DNA of 64,000 nucleotides from Williamwhitmania taraxaci. Its GTDB lineage: Bacteria > Bacteroidota > Bacteroidia > Bacteroidales > Williamwhitmaniaceae. The DNA is taken from assembly GCF_900096565.1 (NCBI RefSeq), contig NZ_FMYP01000008.1, positions 18,430 through 82,429 on the forward strand, in the 5' to 3' direction. Shown here piece after piece: positions 41,275 through 51,700 of this stretch; position 1 is the first letter of the stretch, and each line of letters begins with the position of its first letter. Position numbers and translations under genes: made by a program. The notes below the pieces were generated by a model. It saw only the letters and a list, made by a program, of their open reading frames with translations, had not been told where the DNA came from and did not search any database.

Positions 41275-44200
41275 ATGACCAAACAAATTCATATCCTGTA
41301 CGTTGACGACAACCCGTTAGACAGGGCATTGGTGCGCGACTCTTTGGAAAAAGAGCATGGTGGGTTTATACTCACAGAAGCGAAATCTCAAAAGGAATTT
41401 GAGAAATTAATACATGAAAAAGTATATGATCTGGTTTTAACCGATTTCAACATCTTGGGATTTGACGGATTACAGGTGCTTGATGTTGTGAAAAAAATAT
41501 CGCCTATCACTCCTGTAATTATAGTTACGGGTACTGGCACCGAAGAGGTTGCTGTGGCGGCAATGAAACGTGGAGCGTCAGATTATGTTATTAAAACAGC
41601 TGGTCATATAAACCGATTACCTCAAACGATACAAACAGTAATAGCATCCGTGCAGATTCGTTTCGAAAAAGAGAAAGCACAATACGAATTAGTAAAGATG
41701 AACCGTGTTTATGCGGTAATCAGTCAAATTAATCAGTTGATTGTTAGAAGCAACGACCAAAAAAAACTTTTTTGTGAGGCTTGTGATATTGCCATAAAAT
41801 TTGGTGGTTTCCGTATGGCTTGGATTGGGCTGGTTGATGAGGTGTCAAAATCGATAAAACCCTTTTGCTGGTCGGGTTACGAGGCTGGTTATCTTACAAA
41901 TTTTGAAATTCCTATAGATGACAACTCTCCTTCAGGAAAAGGGCCTGTGGGAAAAGCATTTAAAGAAAACAAATACTCAGTTTTTAATGATGTATTGAAT
42001 GATCCATCTTTTGAACCCTGGCGGAACGAAGCGCTTAAAAGAGATTATAGATCCATTATTTCCTTGCCTTTAAAGTCTGAAAATAAAGTAATTGGAACTT
42101 TCAATATTTTTTCTTCTGAATACAATTTTTTCGAAGAGCAAGAAATAACGTTGCTTGTTGAAGTTGCAGATGATCTTTCATTTGCTCTAAAATCAATTCA
42201 AAAGGAGCAAGAATTGATCTTTAGCCAAGAAAAATATAAATCATTATACGAGAATGCTCCTCTTCCTTATCAATCGTTAAATGAGGACGGGATAATTTTA
42301 GATGTGAATCCTGCTTGGTTAAAATTGCTTGGTTATTCGATTGATGAGGTCGTTGGTAAGTGGTATGGTAGTTTTTTACATCCTGATGCTAAAGCTGCTT
42401 TTGCTAAAAACTTTCCGGTTCTTAAGACCTGTGGTTCGGTAGCGGAAGTTCCATTTATGTTGCGAAAAAGGGACAGTTCCTACATTCGCATTTCTTTAAA
42501 TGGTTTGTCGTCTTACTTCCCCGATGGATCTTTTAAACAGACTCATTGTGTTTTTCATGATATTACGGTTCAGGAAGCTGCATTAGAGGGGCTAAAAAAC
42601 AGCGAACACCAAAAGAGCATTATTTTGCAGACAACGACCGAGGGGTTTTGGATTCTTGATTTTGAGGGTCGTTTTGTCGAAGTAAATAATTCATACTGCA
42701 AATTATCCGGTTATAGCCGAGATGAATTGTTAGCAATGTCGGTTAGTGATGTTGAACTTATTGAGAAAAAGGGTGCTGTTGAGACGCGAATGCAAAAAGT
42801 TATTAAGCAAGGAACGGATAGGTTTGAAACCAAACACCGATGTAAAAATGGAAACAGTTTAGATTTCGAAATAAGTGTAAACTATACGCCAAATGACAAA
42901 TTATTTTTTGTTTTTCTCCATGATATTACCAAACGCAAAGCTGATGAGAAATTATTGTTGAGAAGCGAAAAAGAGTTAAAAAGGGCACAGGAAATTACCC
43001 ATATAGGTAGTTGGTCCTTGGATTTAGCCACTGATGAAGTTGTCTGGTCCGAAGAACTATACAAAATGTATGGATTCGACTCTAATCTTCCGGTGCCTCC
43101 ATATTCGGAACACATGAAGTTTTTTACACCAGAGAGCTGGAATATCCTATCAGATTCCGTTGCAAAAGCAAGGGAAACAGGTGTTCCTTATGAGCTTGAA
43201 TTGAATTTGGTGAGAAAGGACGGAAGCAATGGTTGGATGTGGGTCCGGGGAGAAACCGTGCTCGATAATGAAAATAAAGTTGTAAAACTTTGGGGGGTTG
43301 CCCAGGATATTTCTGAACGCAGGCAAGCGGAAGAGGAACTCCGAAACGCAAAAGAACGTGCAGAAGAGAGTGATCGTTTAAAATCTGCTTTTCTGGCCAA
43401 TATGAGCCACGAAATACGCACCCCAATGAATGGTATTCTTGGTTTTGCCGATTTATTGAAAAGGCCAAATCTTACCGGTGAAAAACAGCAAAAGTATATT
43501 CGAATCATCGAAAAAAGCGGTACTCGCATGCTTAATATTATTAATGATATCATTAATGTTTCGAAAATTGAATCAGGACTAATGGAGGTTAATATACAGG
43601 AAACGAATGTAAATGAGCAAATTGAATTTGTTTATACCTTCTTCAACCCCGGTGCTGTAGCAAAAGGACTGCGACTTTCGATCAGCAATTCATTGCCTAT
43701 TGATGAGTCTATCTTTAAAACCGACAGCGAGAAACTGTATGCTATCCTCACAAACCTAGTTAACAATGCTATAAAATACACCCCGACAGGTTCAATCGAA
43801 TTTGGCTACCGCCTTCGAACAGTCAGGGGTGCCGTTGTTACGTTGGGTGTTCCTAATGCCCCATCCGAACTGGAGTTTTTCGTGAAGGATACCGGTATCG
43901 GCATTCCAAAAGCGCGGCAGCAGGCCATATTTGAACGGTTTATTCAAGCCGATATTACCGACAAGAATGCTTTTCAGGGAGCTGGTTTAGGCTTATCTAT
44001 AAGTAAGGCTTACGTGGAGATGCTTGAAGGAACTATTTGGGTGGAATCGGAGGAAGGAAAGGGTAGTTCCTTCTACTTTACCCTTCCTTATCATATTGAT
44101 GCGATCGTAAAAAATAGTTCGAAAAATGAAAGTTCTCCACTGGTTGAAGCACCGCCGATAAATAACTTGAAAATTGTAATTGCCGAGGACGATGAAGCTT

Positions 44201-44529
44201 CGGACCAACTCATTTCGGTTGTTGTTGAGGAATTCGCAAAGGAAATTCTTCATGTAAGAACCGGAACCGAAGCGGTGGCCGCATGCTTCAATAATCCGGA
44301 TATCGACTTGGTGTTAATGGATATTCAGATGCCCGAAATGAACGGATATGATGCCACTAAGCAAATACGATCGTTTAATAGAGATATTGTTATCATTGCG
44401 CAAACGGCTTATGCATTGGAGGGCGATCGGGAAAAGGCAATTGTAGCCGGCTGTAACGATTATACTACCAAACCCATCAAAGCGAATGAATTGCAACAAT
44501 TGATCATAAAACACTTTAAGAAAGAGTGA
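41275..44529 (+). CDS. Hybrid histidine kinase: REC-GAF-PAS-PAS-PAS-HisKA-HATPase-REC
   Basis: This 1084-residue soluble protein has receivers at both ends. The N-terminal REC (1-125) has DDNPLD, Asp 57 in LVLTDFNILGFDG and Lys in YVIKTAG. A GAF domain (about 145-300) and three PAS domains (about 315-435, 445-555, 565-685) follow. HisKA has NMSHEIRTPMNG (His about 711), and HATPase has LTNLVNNAIKYT, KDTGIGIP and GAGLGLSISK. The C-terminal REC (about 960-1080) has AEDDEAS, Asp in LVLMDIQMPEMNGYD and Lys in YTTKPIK. It is the third signalling gene of the cluster and probably receives phosphate from, or competes with, the upstream kinase. Its ATG follows the long repeat array by 22 bases, so the array lies in its leader. 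Confidence 0.93.
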   Translation: MTKQIHILYVDDNPLDRALVRDSLEKEHGGFILTEAKSQKEFEKLIHEKVYDLVLTDFNILGFDGLQVLDVVKKISPITPVIIVTGTGTEEVAVAAMKRGASDYVIKTAGHINRLPQTIQTVIASVQIRFEKEKAQYELVKMNRVYAVISQINQLIVRSNDQKKLFCEACDIAIKFGGFRMAWIGLVDEVSKSIKPFCWSGYEAGYLTNFEIPIDDNSPSGKGPVGKAFKENKYSVFNDVLNDPSFEPWRNEALKRDYRSIISLPLKSENKVIGTFNIFSSEYNFFEEQEITLLVEVADDLSFALKSIQKEQELIFSQEKYKSLYENAPLPYQSLNEDGIILDVNPAWLKLLGYSIDEVVGKWYGSFLHPDAKAAFAKNFPVLKTCGSVAEVPFMLRKRDSSYIRISLNGLSSYFPDGSFKQTHCVFHDITVQEAALEGLKNSEHQKSIILQTTTEGFWILDFEGRFVEVNNSYCKLSGYSRDELLAMSVSDVELIEKKGAVETRMQKVIKQGTDRFETKHRCKNGNSLDFEISVNYTPNDKLFFVFLHDITKRKADEKLLLRSEKELKRAQEITHIGSWSLDLATDEVVWSEELYKMYGFDSNLPVPPYSEHMKFFTPESWNILSDSVAKARETGVPYELELNLVRKDGSNGWMWVRGETVLDNENKVVKLWGVAQDISERRQAEEELRNAKERAEESDRLKSAFLANMSHEIRTPMNGILGFADLLKRPNLTGEKQQKYIRIIEKSGTRMLNIINDIINVSKIESGLMEVNIQETNVNEQIEFVYTFFNPGAVAKGLRLSISNSLPIDESIFKTDSEKLYAILTNLVNNAIKYTPTGSIEFGYRLRTVRGAVVTLGVPNAPSELEFFVKDTGIGIPKARQQAIFERFIQADITDKNAFQGAGLGLSISKAYVEMLEGTIWVESEEGKGSSFYFTLPYHIDAIVKNSSKNESSPLVEAPPINNLKIVIAEDDEASDQLISVVVEEFAKEILHVRTGTEAVAACFNNPDIDLVLMDIQMPEMNGYDATKQIRSFNRDIVIIAQTAYALEGDREKAIVAGCNDYTTKPIKANELQQLIIKHFKKE

Positions 44530-44622
44530 TCTACTAGTTCTAATAGGCGTTTGCTTTCAGTTGCGATGCAGTGATTCGATTTTTCTAGCATCAACTTCCA
44601 CCAAGTAGGTATTTACACGCAA

Positions 44623-46275
44623 CTAGTTTGTTGAGTATAAATACCGCTTGATGCTGCGCTTGGGCGTTTTCTCAAACTCTTCGGGATGGATGATGAATTT
44701 TGAAAGGTTCATGTAGGCGGGAAGTTGATGGTTCACCTCAATCAGGTGATTCTTCATTATCGATTCGACCTCTTCACGTCCAATATTGCTATTTTTTAGT
44801 GTTTCAAAATCGGGAAAGATAAGTGCCTGCAGCTGGCCGTTGTTCATAATTACCAGCGACTCCATAACCCCGAACTTATTGTCGAGCACCGACTCAATCT
44901 CCTCTGGGTATATGTTTTGGCCCGAAGCACCAAGGATCATGCTTTTGCTTCGGCCCTTAAGGAAGATATTCCCTTCCTTGTCCATCAGGCCTAGGTCGCC
45001 AGTATGCAGCCAACCATCCTCGAGTACCTCCCGAGTAGCCTCATCGTTCTTGTAGTAGCCCATCATAACATTGTCACCTTTTACCCGGATTTCGCCTACA
45101 ATGTTTATTGGATCGGAGGAGTCGATACGAACGGTTAAGGAATCGACCGGTTTGCCTGCCGAAAACGGAAGCGAGTCGCGCCACGAAGAGTAGCTAATGA
45201 GCGGACCACACTCGGTCATCCCGTAGCCAACGGTAAAGCGAAACTTTATTTTGCGGAAAAAGGCCTCGGCACCTGCGTTGAAGGCTGCTCCACCCACCAC
45301 AATCTCGTGGAAGTTGTTGCCAAAAATATTGGTAAGCTTGCGATTTATTTTTCGGTAGATGAGCGTGTTTACGAGCGGTATTTTCAACAACCACTTCATG
45401 GGCGATTTGGTGATAATCGGAACAATTTGCCTTTTGAAAATTTTCTCCACTACGAGTGGAACGGACAGGATAAGCCTAGGCCGTATCTCTTGAAAAGCCT
45501 CCATTACCAGTTGAGGCGATGGAACCTTTGTGAGGAATGTGATATGGCAACCGATGGTAATGGGAAACAGAAACTCGAAAGCGCAGCCGTACGCGTGCGC
45601 AAGTGGAAGGAAGGAAACAATTTTGTCGCCAGTTTGTAGCGGCATGTTGGCTTGGGCGTAGCGAATGTTGGCCGAGAGGCTGTTGAGTGCGAGCATAACG
45701 CCCTTGGAAAAACCAGTTGTTCCAGAGGTGTAGCTAATTACTGCTAGTTCGCTGTTGCTTACCGTGGGAAGGTTAAAGTTTTCGGGGCTTAGCCCGTTTG
45801 GATATTTGGTTGCAAAAAGGTTTTCGACGTTGGCGAAATCCGTTGCTACTCGATCGCTTTCGGCTTGAATCACCTGCATTGAATCGAGCGATATTATGGT
45901 TTTGATATTTGGCATTTGCGCCAACTTGAGCGGGGTTGCCAGGGCGTCGGCCACAAAGAAAACGGTGGCGTCGGAGTGGTTGACAATATGAAGCACATCG
46001 GCGGGGCGGAAATCGGGGAGAATGGGTACCATTACGGCACCATAACTCACCGTGGCTAAATACACAATGCCCCAGCTGGTGCAATTTTTTCCGAGCAGCG
46101 CCACCTTGTCGCCCGGTTTAATGTCATTACGTTCGAAGAGAAGGTGTAGCATTGTGATTTGCTTGGCCACCTCGCCGTAGCTAATGGTTGCGCTTTTGTA
46201 GTCGGTCATGGCTGGGCTATTCCAACCCTGCTTAATTCCACTCTCTATGTATTCTATTAAATTCTCTTTTATCAT
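44623..46275 (-). CDS. AMP-dependent acyl-CoA synthetase (long-chain fatty acid CoA ligase type)
   Basis: With the ATG at 46275 the protein has 550 residues; a GTG directly before it is less likely. The AMP-binding signature is SYTSGTTGFSKGVML (near residue 180). Then come VGYGMTECGPLIS, DGWLHTGDLGLMDKEGN and the hinge GRSKSMILGASGQNIYPEE. The lysine normally found near the C-terminus is in TPKRSIKRYLY. It activates fatty acids to acyl-CoA for lipid synthesis or degradation. It is cytoplasmic or membrane-associated, and monocistronic. Confidence 0.92.
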   Translation of the reverse strand: MIKENLIEYIESGIKQGWNSPAMTDYKSATISYGEVAKQITMLHLLFERNDIKPGDKVALLGKNCTSWGIVYLATVSYGAVMVPILPDFRPADVLHIVNHSDATVFFVADALATPLKLAQMPNIKTIISLDSMQVIQAESDRVATDFANVENLFATKYPNGLSPENFNLPTVSNSELAVISYTSGTTGFSKGVMLALNSLSANIRYAQANMPLQTGDKIVSFLPLAHAYGCAFEFLFPITIGCHITFLTKVPSPQLVMEAFQEIRPRLILSVPLVVEKIFKRQIVPIITKSPMKWLLKIPLVNTLIYRKINRKLTNIFGNNFHEIVVGGAAFNAGAEAFFRKIKFRFTVGYGMTECGPLISYSSWRDSLPFSAGKPVDSLTVRIDSSDPINIVGEIRVKGDNVMMGYYKNDEATREVLEDGWLHTGDLGLMDKEGNIFLKGRSKSMILGASGQNIYPEEIESVLDNKFGVMESLVIMNNGQLQALIFPDFETLKNSNIGREEVESIMKNHLIEVNHQLPAYMNLSKFIIHPEEFEKTPKRSIKRYLYSTN

Positions 46276-46410
46276 CACAAAATTCTTTTACAATACAACT
46301 GGTAAATGTATCGATATTATCGTATCGTTGTTCTCCAGCCTTAAAATCGGTCCGACAAACAATAGCCAATGCAATTGGACTCTTGAGGCACCAAATAGCT
46401 AAAAAATATT

Positions 46411-47007
46411 TTACAGCGTGGGTTCATCTGTAAAATTTTCGACTTCCACCACCCTACAGGCTTCAAGCGTGCCGAGATGAATTTCGCCAATGCGAACCCG
46501 CATAAGCCGGAGGGTAGGAAAGCCTACTGCCGCGGTCATTTTTCGAACTTGCCGCTCCTTTCCTTCGGTGAGCGTAATGGAAATCCAGCAGGTTGGTCCG
46601 TGGCGATCGTCACGGATTTTGCGCGTGCGTGGCTGGAAGTTGGGGGCATTCTCCAACCGAAAAGCTTTGCACGGATTGGTAATGTATTTAACGTCGCGGA
46701 TGCCAATTTCAACGCCCTCACGAAGTTGCTCTATCGCCTCATCGGTAATTAATCCATCTACCTGTGCGTAATACTCCTTCTCAATCTTTTTACTGCGAAT
46801 AATCTCGCTCATCATCCCATCGGTAGTAAGGAAGAGTAGCCCCTCGCTCTCCTCGTCCAGCCGACCAATGGCCATGGTTCCCGCCGGAAAATCGTAGAGC
46901 TCACCAATCAGCTTCTTTCTTGGCAGCTCGCACACAAACTGGCAGAGATAGCCATAGGGTTTATGGATTATAAAATGGCGGTGATGTGGTTTGTCGGTAA
47001 TTTCCAT
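46411..47007 (-). CDS. Pseudouridine synthase, RsuA/RluE-like
   Basis: This 198-residue stand-alone catalytic domain has IHKPYGYLCQF, the catalytic Asp 51 in AIGRLDEESEGLLFLT, KEYYAQVDG and the final motif ITLTEGKERQVRKM. An S4 domain is absent, which matches RluE (23S rRNA U2457) rather than RsuA or RluB. It acts on ribosomal RNA in the cytoplasm. A TACTTTTG box 41 bases upstream of the ATG is its likely promoter. Confidence 0.9.
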   Translation of the reverse strand: MEITDKPHHRHFIIHKPYGYLCQFVCELPRKKLIGELYDFPAGTMAIGRLDEESEGLLFLTTDGMMSEIIRSKKIEKEYYAQVDGLITDEAIEQLREGVEIGIRDVKYITNPCKAFRLENAPNFQPRTRKIRDDRHGPTCWISITLTEGKERQVRKMTAAVGFPTLRLMRVRIGEIHLGTLEACRVVEVENFTDEPTL

Positions 47008-47047
47008 TCGGAGTTACTACTATTTGTGTGCCAATGTTGATGCGCCG

Positions 47048-47055
47048 CAAAAGTA
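47048..47055 (-). promoter_or_regulatory. -7 box (TACTTTTG) for the pseudouridine synthase gene
   Basis: The minus strand reads TACTTTTG 41 bases before the ATG at 47007, matching TAnnTTTG. No clear -33 element is visible. Confidence 0.45.
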
Positions 47056-47201
47056 GTAAAAGTTCGATCAGGTGTAATGTTCAGGAATGCGCCGTAGGAT
47101 TGCGGCATAATGATTATTATGTAGTTATTGGAAGAATGGCGCGGACGAAACTTTCATGCTAACGTGGCGAGTATATCTAGTTGATTAAACTTTGTCGTTC
47201 G

Positions 47202-47618
47202 CTATTCTTTTATGTGATACTCTTCTTTCAACTTATGTATTTTTAGTTGATTATTATCTAATGAGATAATTATCCATTGATAATTTACAGATCCACCCCA
47301 ATATGAAGTAGTAATACTAATTAGTGAATCATTTCTTATCCAAGAACCTTCAAAATCCGCGTATGAAATTGGGGGTGTTCCGCACCCTCTTGCAATTTTC
47401 CTCTCCACAAAACCAGAGTCTTTTTTAAAGGCAAAACCATAGTCGTTGTCTTTTAATGCACTTGCTTTCTGAAATGTCAAAATTGTATCATTTCCGAGAG
47501 GATTAATCCAGTAACCTATGAGTTTATCTGGATCGTTGATTATCGAGTCATTCCTTTTTTCGCAGGAAAGCACCATAAGAATTGATGAAAATAGAATCAC
47601 TTTTTTTATAGTCTTCAT
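47202..47618 (-). CDS. Small lipoprotein of unknown function
   Basis: This 138-residue product has a lipoprotein signal peptide with lipobox MVLSC at about residue 19, followed by charged residues (EKRNDS), so it is anchored in an envelope membrane. The mature part of about 120 residues is beta-rich (KLIGYWINPLGNDTILTFQ, NYQWIIISLDNNQLKIHKL) and has the look of a small lipocalin-like sandwich, but I do not recognise a family. It lies on the same strand as, and 74 bases downstream of, the Cys-rich exported protein, so the two may be co-transcribed. Confidence 0.7.
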   Translation of the reverse strand: MKTIKKVILFSSILMVLSCEKRNDSIINDPDKLIGYWINPLGNDTILTFQKASALKDNDYGFAFKKDSGFVERKIARGCGTPPISYADFEGSWIRNDSLISITTSYWGGSVNYQWIIISLDNNQLKIHKLKEEYHIKE

Positions 47619-47692
47619 AATCTTTAGTATGGTGGGTTGTTTGTGTTTGTTTTGTTAAAACAATACTGTAATGCTCAGTCACTGTTGGCTAT

Positions 47693-48586
47693 TTACCGTT
47701 TCTCAAGAAGCAGCACCGACCCATCTTTCGTTACCTGGACTAGTCCGGTAAATTCGTCGAGTGAAGTTTCGGGGAGTTGTAGGGGAACCATGAAGTAGAA
47801 TCCGTTGTCGGTTTGCTTGGCCCACAGCCGGAAGGTGTCCTGTGGATAGGTGTAGGGCGCTGTGTAACCTGCGGCGCAAAGTACGAGGTAAGCCTTTGGA
47901 TAGTTGTTGATTGGGCCTAGGAGTGCGAGCAGTTTTTCGTTGGTGTCGATGATAGAAATGTTTTTCCGCTTCTTGGTGATGAGAAGCCATTGAAAGTTTT
48001 TAGGGGAAAACGCGGGTGCAAAGCCTTTGGCTAGGCAAAGCGCAAGGCTGTCGGAGTGGGTGTGTATTGATATTCCCTTTTTGCTCGGAGTGAAGGCGTA
48101 TTGAAGGTGGAAGTTATACTGATATTCATGGGTGTCCCAAATCCTTTCGAGCGAATCGTCGAGCATGGCATCGCTAACCTGCTTTGCTTCGGTGCACTTT
48201 TCTAGGCAGATATTACTTATGGAATCGCAAATGCTCTTATCTCCCTTGCCTTGGAGGTTGCGTTTGAGGCATTCAAACTTAGCAATTAGGCAGCGACTGT
48301 CGCAAATTTCTTTATCGTAGGTGTAGAGGTCGGCGCGAAGGCCCTCGATGCTATCGGCAAAGAGGCGGAAGGTTTGGTTCTGCTGTTCTGAATAGGTTAG
48401 GGTATCCTTGGTTACTTTACCGGCAATGAGCATCCATGCTGAATTGTGCTTAATTTTCAACTCTTTTAGCGATATGGCTTTGGCTTCGAAGCCGGCCAAA
48501 AATGTGGAGTCGGAGAGTAACTCTTGGCCAAAAATGTTGGGTGAAATAAGCGCCCCTAGCGCAATGAGTATAACCGTAAATTTCAT
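47693..48586 (-). CDS. Exported protein of unknown function with a mirror-symmetric six-cysteine helical hairpin
   Basis: The ATG at 48586 (MKFTVILIALGALIS) gives 297 residues with a signal peptide cleaved near IFG-QEL; an upstream start adds 20 residues of non-signal sequence. After an N-terminal helical stretch comes a segment with cysteines at 95, 99, 106, 120, 127 and 131. All are paired symmetrically about residue 113, as expected for two antiparallel helices stapled by three disulfides around the GKG turn. The C-terminal half is beta-rich (FQWLLITKKRKNISIID, GFYFMVPLQLPE). I do not recognise a family. A TACCTTTG box lies 36 bases upstream of the ATG. Confidence 0.7.
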   Translation of the reverse strand: MKFTVILIALGALISPNIFGQELLSDSTFLAGFEAKAISLKELKIKHNSAWMLIAGKVTKDTLTYSEQQNQTFRLFADSIEGLRADLYTYDKEICDSRCLIAKFECLKRNLQGKGDKSICDSISNICLEKCTEAKQVSDAMLDDSLERIWDTHEYQYNFHLQYAFTPSKKGISIHTHSDSLALCLAKGFAPAFSPKNFQWLLITKKRKNISIIDTNEKLLALLGPINNYPKAYLVLCAAGYTAPYTYPQDTFRLWAKQTDNGFYFMVPLQLPETSLDEFTGLVQVTKDGSVLLLEKR

Positions 48587-48621
48587 TTTGATCAAAAGCT
48601 GATTAGGTATGTTGTTGCAAG

Positions 48622-48629
48622 CAAAGGTA
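48622..48629 (-). promoter_or_regulatory. -7 box (TACCTTTG) for the Cys-hairpin protein gene
   Basis: The minus strand reads TACCTTTG 36 bases before the ATG at 48586. TTG candidates further upstream are at 14 and 22 bases spacing, not exactly the usual distance. Confidence 0.45.
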
Positions 48630-48785
48630 AGGAATTTAAATTCCAATTGGTCAATGTGCTAATTGGCTAATGGCAACACGAAAAAATAGGCTGATGCGAT
48701 GGTATTGCCTTACCTTGTCTTTCTATTACGGTGCCGATGAAAGCACACCAATAACTAAGAATGTTTCATTCTAAACAGTCTTGAA

Positions 48786-51700
48786 TCACTCCCTTTTCTT
48801 GGGGAGCGTAAAGGAAAATCTGCTACCAACGTCCTCTTTACTCTCTACCCATATTTTTCCATGATGCCAATGAACAAACTCTTTACATAAGATTAGGCCT
48901 AGGCCAGTTCCTGGTTCTTTAGCAGTCCCTACGGTTTTAATTTTTTCGCCGGGTTTAAATATTTTTCCGACAGTTTCTTCATTCATTCCCACGCCGGTGT
49001 CTGAAACGTGAATGGTAACTCCTTCGTTTGTTTCTTCCACCTCAACGATAATTCGATCATCCTTTCTCGAAAACTTAATTGCGTTGGTAAGGAGGTTGCG
49101 CAGGATGGTAAGAACCATGTTTTTGTCGGCAAATGCAATGACGCTCGCAGATAGCGTTGATGTGAGATGTATTCCTTTGCTTTCAGCTGAATTGTTCATC
49201 AGGAATATATTCGAGTCAATTAAATCTTTCACATCCAACTTTTCAGGAGTAAATGATATTTTTCCGGTTTGCGATCTGCTCCAGTTGAGCAGGTTTTCCA
49301 GCAGTTCGAATGATGCTGATGAAGCTTTGTGAATTGCTTGAGCAAATTTATAGCTGCTTTCAAAGTCGCGGTCTTTGATTTTCTCAACGAGTAGCTCCGA
49401 AATGCCAAGAAGAGCGTTAAAGGGATTTCGAAGGTCGTGGGCAATAATGCTGAAGAACTTATCCTTCGTTGCATTTGCAATTTCCAACTCATTTCTATGT
49501 TCGGTTAATGCTTCGTTTATGGTTTCCAACTCCTCGTTTGTCACCTGTAGCTCCTCTTTCTGTTGCATTACCAGAGCAGTTTTTTCTCTAATCTTTAATT
49601 TGAGATATTTTTTCTGCCTTTTTAGTGTGGCAATACGCCATTGGATGAAAAGGAAAATCAGCAGACCCGACAACAGAATATAGAGGGTAAGTGCCCACCA
49701 TGTATAGTAAAATGGCGGTAGTATAGTCAGTTGGAAGGTGCTTGTTTTGCTTTCAACATTGTAAATATTTAGAGCCTTTACCTGAAAAGTGTAAGTGCCT
49801 TCGCCGAGGTTGGTGTACTCTTTGTCTGTTTGTCTGCTCCATTTGCTCCATTTCTTATCAAAGCCAATGAGTTGATAGCTGTATAGGGTTTTTTCCTCCT
49901 GGTCGAAAAAAGGAGCGGCAAATTCGAATTTCAATGAATTGTAATCGTATGCCAATTTCAACGGTTCTGTTTTTGATATTGTTCCAATATGAATTAAACT
50001 GTCGGTTCCAACGGTTATTCTCCGGATAAGACAGTTGAATTTCTGAGCGTAGTTTTTGACGTCTTTGCTCATGTCGTAACGGTACAAACCTTCGCTACCG
50101 CCTATCCAAGCAATGCCCGAAGGCTCAATGTAAAAAGCAACTAGAAACATGTCTGTAATTCGGCGGAAAGGAGCATAAACCCAATCGTATCCGCCACGTT
50201 GGTTTGGCTGTAAATACCCTATGTCGGCATTTCGATTCTCCAAAGGACAAATCCATATTTTACCATCGGGCATTTCCTGTAACGAAAACACATCGCGGCT
50301 GCCATTGCAAAATTGCTCCCCAAATTCTGTAAAAGGATCAAAACGGTTGGTTTGTGAATTGTAAATGGTGAGCCCCGTTTCGGAGCCCCAGATAATTTTA
50401 TTCTTAAACCGAAAGGGTAATACGTTTTTTAACGAAACAAGCCCATCTTTCTTGTCGTAGTATTTTATTTTCTGAGGTTTTGTAATGTTGTTGAAATTTG
50501 GAGTAACTTGGATAATTCCACTCCGAAAAGTCCCCAACCAAACTACTCCGGTATTGTCTTCAATAATTCCGCGAATGTTATCTTTTATGCCACTCCATTG
50601 CCCTTCATATATCCATTTCCCATTTCGATATATTAGTGAAATAAAAAAATCACCACTCGTGCTCAGTATTCTGTTTGGATTTTTAATCGATTGGTATATT
50701 TCGGTAGTTCTGCTGCCTTTGTATATCGGTTGAGCTTTATCGCCTTTTATTTCATATATGCCCGCCGTCGTCCCTACCAGCAGCGATTTTATGTTTTTTG
50801 TTTCAAACAAACACCAGTTTATCCCGATCGGGATGTTTTGCACTTTGTATATTTTATTGTCTTTGCCAATATAGTATACATTGGCATGGGTGGCGATGTA
50901 TATGGTTCCATTGTAGCGAATTACGCTCTCTACAATGTCTTCGAGACCAGCTTTCTTATCCCAGTAACTCAAATCAAGGATGGGTTCGGTTTTGCTAATT
51001 CCGATGGATAACCCAATCCATAAGTTTTGGGTGTTATCCACGGCAATGCCCCTTACATGGTTGTTTTGTAGTTGATTGCTTTCGTTGTATTGCTGCAGAA
51101 TTGTTCCTTGTTTGTCAACTAGAAATGCCCCTTTGTTTAACGAGCCCAAAACAAAACAATTACTACCCAATGGAGACCCAACACTAATTGCATTATTCCG
51201 AATAAAATCTTTATGCAGAATAGAATTTCTTTGCGGAATAGTATCCTTTAGGGGTTGATATAAAAATTGACCATTAGTGCGGGTAAGGATTAACATTGCG
51301 GTTGTATCGTAAGAAAGGGCAATGTCAAAAATATTTTTATTTTTAAAGAACGCCGATTGAGGTGCAGGCTTTAATACTCCGTTCTCTATTTTCATTAAGC
51401 CTTTATTGTCGCATTGGGCATAATAAATATTTTGGAAAACAAAGTTTCCGGAAAACGATCCATTCAGATCGGCCTGGAATATTTGCAGATCGTCTGATGC
51501 AAAGCCATATTGAAATATGGCATCGGACGTTTGGAAATAGGCGAATTTTGAGGTGAGTTTTACCGAGTAAACGGTACCTAATTTGACCGTTGTATCATGA
51601 ATTTGTTGTGTTAGGCTTTGGTAAGTGGTATTTCCCTCTTTATCCTTCGTTAAATAGCCAAACTCTTCATTCGCAGCAACAAAAATTTTCCCGTTTTTGT

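Noticed and set aside
40951..41329. Several minus-strand open frames of 100-120 codons with Ser/Gln/Val/Leu-rich seven-residue repeats
   Set aside because: They are by-products of the 7-base array: a unit length not divisible by three keeps all frames open and makes every frame read the same low-complexity peptide.
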